Shown here one piece after another: positions 14,078 through 18,221 of a DNA stretch of 18,221 nucleotides. The stretch covers positions 1 through 18,221 of the forward strand of contig JAVEUJ010000040.1 in the NCBI GenBank assembly GCA_034005635.1, written 5' to 3'. The notes beneath the pieces were generated by a model. It had not been told where the DNA came from. It saw only the letters and a list, made by a program, of their open reading frames with translations, and did not search any database. Source of the DNA: JAAZFE01 sp034005635 (GTDB lineage: Bacteria > Verrucomicrobiota > Kiritimatiellia > CAIQIC01 > Lenti-01). The translations under genes and the position numbers were made by a program. Position 1 is the first letter of the stretch; the number at the start of each line of letters is the position of its first letter.

Positions 14078-14703
14078 AAAATGCCTTTTCATTGATCGAG
14101 TTGCTAGTAGTGCTGGCGGTGCTGGGCCTGCTGGCGGTGCTAGCGGGACCGCCGCTGCTGGCCTCGATTGAGCGGGCGCGGGTGGGGCGGGTGGTGGCGG
14201 ATTTGCGGACGGTGGAGGTGGCGCTGGAAGCGTATCGCACCGATCACGGGGCCTATCCGCCGGTGACGGTTTCCTGCATGGCGATTGATGCGGAGCAGGT
14301 ACTGCAACTGCCGCAGGAGCTGGCGGATGGCGGGTATCTGCCTAAGAACACGCGGACGGCGACTTCGACACTGCTGGAGGATCCCTTCCATCCGGGCAGC
14401 ACCTACAAGTATACGGCGCCGGAGCGGTACTGGATGAACGGGTCGATGCAGAGTGATCGCTATCCGGTGTGGGTGCCGGATGATTTTCCGTCGTGCCAAT
14501 CGGCGGGGGGGCGGGTGGATGATTCACCGAATTCGCCGCTGGCGTGGGCCGTCTGGAGCTTGGGGCCACGGCCACAGAAAACGAAGGCGCTGAGCAACAA
14601 GGCGCCGCTGGCGGGATCGACGTGGTATGCGCGGATGGGGGATCACGGGGTAATTGGGCGCTACAAAGAGCGCAACGGGCCGAGCTGGTCGACGTTGAGG
14701 TAG
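14074..14703 (+). CDS. GspG-like type II pseudopilin, TTG start
   Basis: 209 aa. The N-terminus is a class III (prepilin) signal: MKNA then FSLIELLVVLAVLGLLAVLA, with the conserved Glu at +5 (E9). The prepilin peptidase would cut after Ala4; Gly is usual there. After the membrane helix comes the GspG-type helix with TVEVALEAYRTDHGAYPP (46-63), then a divergent globular domain. The start is TTG (14074-14076): GAGGAAGG lies a few bases upstream, and TTGA overlaps the TGA of the previous gene. The nearby ATG at 14081 is out of frame. Such single PVC pseudopilins may serve secretion or as minor surface filaments. Two strong hairpins follow the stop. Confidence 0.9.
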   Translation: MKNAFSLIELLVVLAVLGLLAVLAGPPLLASIERARVGRVVADLRTVEVALEAYRTDHGAYPPVTVSCMAIDAEQVLQLPQELADGGYLPKNTRTATSTLLEDPFHPGSTYKYTAPERYWMNGSMQSDRYPVWVPDDFPSCQSAGGRVDDSPNSPLAWAVWSLGPRPQKTKALSNKAPLAGSTWYARMGDHGVIGRYKERNGPSWSTLR

Positions 14704-14726
14704 AGCCTTGGTGCGGAACTGATTCA

Positions 14727-14747
14727 CCCACGGGGCAAGCCCGTGGG
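14727..14747. repeat. Perfect 8-bp-arm hairpin
   Basis: CCCACGGG, loop GCAAG, CCCGTGGG, 23 bases after the pseudopilin stop. It lies between convergent genes and has no T run on either side. It could act as a bidirectional hairpin terminator or be half of a REP-like interspersed element together with the next hairpin. Confidence 0.6.
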
Positions 14748-14762
14748 GGTCTGGCATTGTGC

Positions 14763-14782
14763 GGGCGACACGGAGGTCGCCC
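14763..14782. repeat. Perfect 7-bp-arm hairpin, REP-like partner
   Basis: GGGCGAC, loop ACGGAG, GTCGCCC, followed by CTCC. Together with the hairpin 15 bases upstream it resembles a kind of paired palindrome that I remember as scattered between genes in many bacterial genomes. Only one copy is in this window, so repetition cannot be shown here. Confidence 0.55.
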
Positions 14783-14827
14783 CTCCGGAACAGCCGGGCC
14801 GTGGGGGGCTGGCGGGTGGGCTGGGGG

Positions 14828-15874
14828 CTACTTGATGAAGATGAAGCGGGCACCAATGGGAAAGTGGTCGCTGTAGCCGCCGCGGTAATATTCCTGGGCT
14901 TGGAAGGAGGGGACGGGGGCACCTTTGCGTTGGCCTTGAGATTCGGTCATGAAGTCGGGCTGATGCACCCAGATGGAGTCATCGTCGTAATCAATGCGCG
15001 TGCTTTCCAGCAGTGCACCGGAGGCGATGATCTGGTCATACATGCGCCAATCGACTTGGCCGCGGAAGGAATGGAAGAATGTGCCCCAACCTTGAGAGGA
15101 CTTAGCAGAGGTCAGATTATAGAGTTTGTCAGGGCGATAGCCAGAGCGCGAAGGATAGGGGGCGACATCCAGAACTGCGCGAATTGATGAGCTGGTGGGT
15201 TCATCATTGAAATCACCGACCACCAGAATATGGGCGGCATTGTCCCGGTCGGTGAGGTGGTCGATGGCGCGCTGCAGGACGCGCGCAGCCTCAAAGCGAT
15301 CGGGGTTGGATTCTTCGATGCCCCCGCCACGGGAGGGCCAGTGATTAACGAACACATGCAGGAGTTTGCCACGGGAATCTTCGAGCGTGGCTTGGAGGAT
15401 GTCGCGGGTTTGGCGGTGCCATTTCAGGCGCACGGCATGGGCCTTGGAATAGCGCAGGGTAAAGATGTCCTGATTATAAAGCAGGGCGGTATCGATTCCG
15501 CGCGGATCGGGGGAATCGTAGTGGACAATGCCGTAGGGCTTGCTGGGCAGCCGCTGGATCAGTTGTTCGAGTACATAGAGATTTTCGACTTCCTGCAGGC
15601 CGAGCAGGTCAGGACCCTGGCCCTGGTTCATGGCGTTGATGACCTGCGCGAGGTTATCGAGTTTGGTTTCGAAGCGCGCGCGGGTCCAGCGGGTGGTCAC
15701 ATTGTTGGGCAGAAATTCATCGTCGTAGGGATTGTCAGGGTCATCAAAGGTATCGTAGAGATTTTCGACATTCCAGTTGGCGATGTGAAAGGCAGCGGGA
15801 GTGGCCGCTTGTCCGGCAACCACCACCAACAGCAGGACACCCAACACGCCCAGAAGGCAAGGGCTCAATTTCAT
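14828..15874 (-). CDS. Secreted endonuclease/exonuclease/phosphatase-family nuclease
   Basis: 348 aa with a signal peptide (MKLSPCLLGVLGVLLLVVVAGQA). The EEP (DNase I-like) active-site set is complete: N35 in ANWNVENLY, E95 in LQEVENL, RGIDTALLY (125-133), N177/H178 in VNHWPSRGGG, D221/N223 in VGDFNDEP, D280 in YDQII, and D336/H337 in GYSDHFPI. The RGIDTALLY and NHWPSR segments are typical of secreted bacterial DNases of the ExeM/NucH group, here without the N-terminal OB-fold domains. It follows argS by 12 bases on the same strand, with only a weak ribosome site, so may be co-transcribed with it. Likely role: extracellular DNA or RNA breakdown; the substrate is inferred. Confidence 0.9.
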   Translation of the reverse strand: MKLSPCLLGVLGVLLLVVVAGQAATPAAFHIANWNVENLYDTFDDPDNPYDDEFLPNNVTTRWTRARFETKLDNLAQVINAMNQGQGPDLLGLQEVENLYVLEQLIQRLPSKPYGIVHYDSPDPRGIDTALLYNQDIFTLRYSKAHAVRLKWHRQTRDILQATLEDSRGKLLHVFVNHWPSRGGGIEESNPDRFEAARVLQRAIDHLTDRDNAAHILVVGDFNDEPTSSSIRAVLDVAPYPSRSGYRPDKLYNLTSAKSSQGWGTFFHSFRGQVDWRMYDQIIASGALLESTRIDYDDDSIWVHQPDFMTESQGQRKGAPVPSFQAQEYYRGGYSDHFPIGARFIFIK

Positions 15875-15886
15875 TCCGTTAGCTTA

Positions 15887-17608
15887 TCAAATTCGTTCTG
15901 GCGTGTCGATGCCCAGCAGTGCCAAGCCGTGGCGCAGGATGTGGGCGGTCAGCACGCAGAGGCGCACGCGGCTTTCGCGCAGGCCGGCCTCAGCCTTGAG
16001 GAAGGGGACGTTTTGATAGAACGAGGAATAGGCTTGCGAGAGATCATAGAGATGATCGGCGAGCAGGGATGGTTTTTCCTGAGTGGCGGCATCTAGAATG
16101 GCATCGGCATAGCGCGCCAGGCGCAAGCCCAGCCGGCGGGCGAAGGGGGAGTCGAGGACCAAGGGCTCTGAGTGGACGTCCACGCCGGGGAAGCGCTCGC
16201 TGTGTTTGTCGAGGACGGATGCAATGCGGGCCACGGCATATTGGAGATAGGGCGCAGAGTTGCCATCCATGGCGAGCGCCTTTTCCCATGTGAAGGTGAT
16301 GGCGGACTGGGGGTTCTGGGAGAGATCAGCGTACTTGACGGCACCGATGCCGACGGCACGGGCGACAGCCTGCTGCTGAGCGGGGGGCATGGTGGGGGAG
16401 GATGTTTGAACCAGTTCGAGGGCGCGCTTTTCGGCTTCGTCGAGGAGGAGGTCGAGTTTGATGGCGGTGCCCTTGCGGGTGGATAAAAGTCCTTCGGGCA
16501 GGCGCATGAGGCCGAACCAAATGTGGCGCAGATGGGTCTTGGCGCCGGCTTTCTTGGCCACGGCAAAGAACTGGCGGAAGTGGAGCTGTTGCCGCTCATC
16601 GGTGACATAGATAATGGCGTCGGGGTTGAATTCGGCCTCGCGGGAGAAGACGGTGGCGAGGTCGGTGGTGGCGTAGTTATACCCGCCATCGGATTTGCGC
16701 ACGATGCAGGGCGGGAGTTTTTCGTCTTCGAGGAAGGCGACCAGGGCGCCTTCGCTTTCGCGAATCAGGTTGAGAGCGGTGAGCTTTTCAATGACGCCGG
16801 GGAGGGCATCGTTATAGAACGACTCGCCGCGGGTGAGTTCAAAAGAGACGCCCAGGCGCGCATAGATGCGGTTGAACTCGGCCAGGGAGAGATCGATGAA
16901 AGTCTGCCACAGGGCGTGGTTTTCGGGATCGCCGGCTTGCAGCTTGACGAGTTCGGCGCGCGCTTGATCTTTCCAGGCGGGGTCTTCATCGCACTTCTGG
17001 TGGGAGAGAACGTAGACGCGTTGGAGTTCGTCGACGGGGGAGGCCGCGAGGGCGGCGGGGTCGAGAAAATGGCGGTAGCCCATGATCAGGATGCCAAATT
17101 GAGTGCCCCAGTCGCCGAGATGGTTGTCGCCTAGAACCGTGTAGCCCAAGGCGCGATTGATCCGCTTGAGGGCATCGCCGATGACGGTCGAGCGGATGTG
17201 GGCGACGTGCATGGGCTTGGCGACATTGGGTGAGGAGTAGTCGAGAATGATGGTTTTACCGGTGCCGGGTTGCGGTATGCCGAGCAGCTCATCCGCCTGC
17301 AGTGCTTCGAGGTGGCGGGCCAGGGCGTCATCGGCGAGCGTCAGGTTGATGAATCCGGGACCGGCGATCTCGACCTGGGCGAGGAGTCCGTCGGTTGCGA
17401 GCTGGGCGGCGACTCGGTCGGCGATCGCCCGCGGGGGCTGACGCAATAGCTTGGCCGCGGCCATGGCAGCATTGCATTGGTAATCGCCAAAGGATTCGTC
17501 ACCGGCGGGGATGGCATCGAGCGGCAGGGCCGCAAGATCGGCGTCGGGAAACGCGGCAGCAAAAGCGTCGCGCAGGCGGGTGGAGAGGATGTCTTTGATT
17601 GTTTGCAT
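15887..17608 (-). CDS. argS: Arginyl-tRNA synthetase
   Basis: 573 aa, class I aminoacyl-tRNA synthetase that charges tRNA-Arg. Seen: N-terminal Add-1 domain (1-110, with GDESFGDYQCNAAM and GPGFINL), the HIGH-like signature in SSPNVAKPMHVAHIRST (HVAHI at 134-138), GDNHLGDWGTQFG (160-172), VRKSDGGYNYATTDLA (303-318), YVTDERQ..HF, the KMSKS-equivalent STRKG (376-380), and the C-terminal DALR anticodon-binding domain (from about SAPYLQYAVARIASV). Essential and ordinary. The ribosome site before the ATG (17606-17608) is poor. Only 18 bases separate the start from the repeat-bounded GxxExxY cassette, so that element now sits between argS and its original upstream neighbour. Confidence 0.98.
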   Translation of the reverse strand: MQTIKDILSTRLRDAFAAAFPDADLAALPLDAIPAGDESFGDYQCNAAMAAAKLLRQPPRAIADRVAAQLATDGLLAQVEIAGPGFINLTLADDALARHLEALQADELLGIPQPGTGKTIILDYSSPNVAKPMHVAHIRSTVIGDALKRINRALGYTVLGDNHLGDWGTQFGILIMGYRHFLDPAALAASPVDELQRVYVLSHQKCDEDPAWKDQARAELVKLQAGDPENHALWQTFIDLSLAEFNRIYARLGVSFELTRGESFYNDALPGVIEKLTALNLIRESEGALVAFLEDEKLPPCIVRKSDGGYNYATTDLATVFSREAEFNPDAIIYVTDERQQLHFRQFFAVAKKAGAKTHLRHIWFGLMRLPEGLLSTRKGTAIKLDLLLDEAEKRALELVQTSSPTMPPAQQQAVARAVGIGAVKYADLSQNPQSAITFTWEKALAMDGNSAPYLQYAVARIASVLDKHSERFPGVDVHSEPLVLDSPFARRLGLRLARYADAILDAATQEKPSLLADHLYDLSQAYSSFYQNVPFLKAEAGLRESRVRLCVLTAHILRHGLALLGIDTPERI

Positions 17609-17626
17609 GGGAATCGAAAACCTTTA

Positions 17627-17653
17627 ACTACGAATCACACGAATTGCACGAAT
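17627..17653. repeat. Left 27-bp inverted repeat of the GxxExxY cassette
   Basis: Exact reverse complement of 18039-18065 over all 27 bases. Inside it ACGAAT occurs three times at 9-base steps (starting 17630, 17639, 17648). It contains the stop codon of the GxxExxY gene (17628-17630) and encodes its last eight residues. No target-site duplication is evident outside it. Confidence 0.95.
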
Positions 17654-18038
17654 GGGGAGGGAGCAGAAAACGCTCGGATTCCAATTTTGGATGGTGACCG
17701 AAATTGACCAGCAAGGCGAGTTTTTTACCAGTGGCCTTGAGATAATTGATGGTCTGGGCACGATGATCAGCGGTCAGGCAGTTGACCGATTTGATTTCCA
17801 AGATGATCTCATTGAAACAGAGAAAATCAGGTCTGTATTCCTGTTTCAACAGTTTTGTTTTGTAGTTGAGTTTGAGCAGAGGCTGCTCGATGAATGGGAT
17901 GCCGCGCTCTGAGAATTCCAGCGAGAGGCACTCCTGATAAACGGATTCAAGAAATCCAGGGCCCATGGTGTTATAGACTTCAAAACAGGCTCCGATAATC
18001 TCATAGCTTTCTTTTCTGAAGATGATTTCCGTCTTCAT
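17628..18038 (-). CDS. GxxExxY protein (PD-(D/E)xK nuclease-like)
   Basis: 136 aa from the ATG at 18036-18038. The name-giving motif is seen in GPGFLESVY (G28, E31, Y34), and a PD-(D/E)xK-like core follows: YRPDFL with D71, then EIKSV with E81 and K83, and a later AQTINYL helix. This domain looks like a small nuclease of the restriction-endonuclease superfamily, but no biological role is established. The start codon touches the inner end of the right inverted repeat and the stop lies inside the left one. There is no ribosome site: the bases before ATG are the repeat itself. The frame continues upstream through the repeat as TTNHTNCTN, as often seen in annotations of this family. A lower G+C content than argS is visible. 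Confidence 0.92.
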   Translation of the reverse strand: MKTEIIFRKESYEIIGACFEVYNTMGPGFLESVYQECLSLEFSERGIPFIEQPLLKLNYKTKLLKQEYRPDFLCFNEIILEIKSVNCLTADHRAQTINYLKATGKKLALLVNFGHHPKLESERFLLPPHSCNSCDS

Positions 18039-18065
18039 ATTCGTGCAATTCGTGTGATTCGTAGT
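18039..18065. repeat. Right 27-bp inverted repeat of the GxxExxY cassette
   Basis: Perfect partner of 17627-17653. It lies immediately before the gene's ATG on the minus strand and 14 bases after the stop of the MBL-fold gene. ATTCGT occurs three times at 9-base steps on the plus strand. Confidence 0.95.
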
Positions 18066-18079
18066 GACCGTTCCGGGTT

Positions 18080-18221
18080 TTAGCACTCAGCGAAGTCGGA
18101 GGGTTTGTCGGGGTGGGTGGGCAGGATGCGGATGTGGCCGAGGCCGACGCCATTAAGATGGGTGCGCACCGCATGCAGGGCGCGGCCGAGCTCGTTGCAT
18201 TCGCGGCTGAGGTGCGCCAGA
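18080..18221 (-). CDS. Probable MBL-fold metallohydrolase, C-terminus only
   Basis: The last 46 codons of a gene that enters from the right edge; stop TAA at 18080-18082. The visible part reads LAHLSRECNELGRALHAVR and then GHIRILPTHPDK. The LAHLS..CN...A pattern is the C-terminal signature I associate with YycJ/WalJ-type metallo-beta-lactamase-fold hydrolases, where this histidine is near the active site. The metal-binding HxHxDH motif would be outside the window, so this is a tentative call. It is in the same direction as argS, which would follow closely but for the inserted cassette. Confidence 0.6.
   Translation of the reverse strand, partial: LAHLSRECNELGRALHAVRTHLNGVGLGHIRILPTHPDKPSDFAEC

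Larger units (their letters stand above)
17627..18065. mobile_element. GxxExxY cassette bounded by perfect inverted repeats
   Basis: A 439-bp unit made of two 27-bp inverted repeats and one gene filling nearly all the space between. The neighbours, argS and an MBL-fold gene on the same strand, would be only 32 bases apart without it, which suggests insertion into a short intergenic gap. There is no transposase, so if mobile it would depend on the GxxExxY protein or on an enzyme supplied in trans. Mobility is inference. Confidence 0.55.

Noticed and set aside
15230..16096. 288-codon plus-strand open frame
   Set aside because: Antisense to the EEP nuclease and argS, both with full motifs; an antisense shadow.
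16523..17134. 203-codon plus-strand open frame
   Set aside because: Antisense to the argS core; acidic, glycine-rich translation typical of the reverse of a real gene.
18039..18086. Upstream extension of the GxxExxY protein through TTNHTNCTN
   Set aside because: This is translation of the inverted repeat; family homology starts at MKTEIIF. A start within the repeat cannot be fully excluded because no ribosome site is seen for the ATG.
1..18221. tRNA, rRNA, CRISPR array, riboswitch or integrase
   Set aside because: All gaps of more than about 80 bases were read on both strands; no cloverleaf, direct-repeat array with spacers or recombinase gene was recognised. A covariance-model scan would be decisive for small RNAs.

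Overview
The window is a G+C-rich bacterial chromosome segment, densely coded, with several overlapping or nearly abutting genes and no rRNA, tRNA, CRISPR array or transposase that I can recognise. A type II-style pseudopilin, secreted proteins of the kind common in Verrucomicrobia, Kiritimatiellota and Planctomycetes, a YdjY-domain protein and a GxxExxY cassette together suggest a PVC-superphylum organism. That assignment is inference from gene style, not from a marker gene.

Layout, left to right. (1) Positions 1-2649, minus strand: a c-di-AMP operon, cdaA (diadenylate cyclase) -> cdaR (YbbR-domain partner) -> exported TPR protein -> exported YdjY-domain protein cut by the window edge. The genes overlap or nearly touch. 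(2) 2865-3929, minus: an Old Yellow Enzyme-type flavin oxidoreductase standing alone. (3) 4162-8842, plus: three tightly packed genes for lipid-linked glycosylation: a GT2 polyprenyl-phosphate sugar synthase with two C-terminal membrane helices, a 714-aa GT-C-like membrane protein, and a TMTC-like membrane protein with C-terminal TPRs. The GT2 product would supply polyprenyl-phosphate sugar to the two membrane transferases. (4) 8821-10141, minus: a ModA-like binding protein lacking most of its second lobe, and radC. (5) 10426-11691, minus: enolase with a strong terminator, then a secreted protein of unknown function (11876-12469).

(6) 12555-14703, plus: nikR, a secreted protein with OB-fold-like segments, and a GspG-like pseudopilin, packed as one operon with overlapping or adjacent stop/start codons. 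(7) 14828-18221, minus: a secreted endonuclease/exonuclease/phosphatase-family nuclease downstream of argS, and upstream of argS a 439-bp cassette: one GxxExxY gene enclosed by a perfect 27-bp inverted repeat. Beyond it lies the C-terminus of a probable metallo-beta-lactamase-fold hydrolase.

The most distinctive item is the GxxExxY cassette. Its inverted repeats are built of a 9-bp-period motif and fit the gene almost exactly: the start codon abuts one repeat and the stop codon lies in the other. Removing the cassette would leave only 32 bp between the MBL gene and argS. Other points of note are the ModA-like protein with an apparent loss of lobe 2, nikR coupled to a secreted OB-fold protein and a pseudopilin instead of a nickel transporter, and G-tracts of 8-9 bases inside the glycosylation genes.
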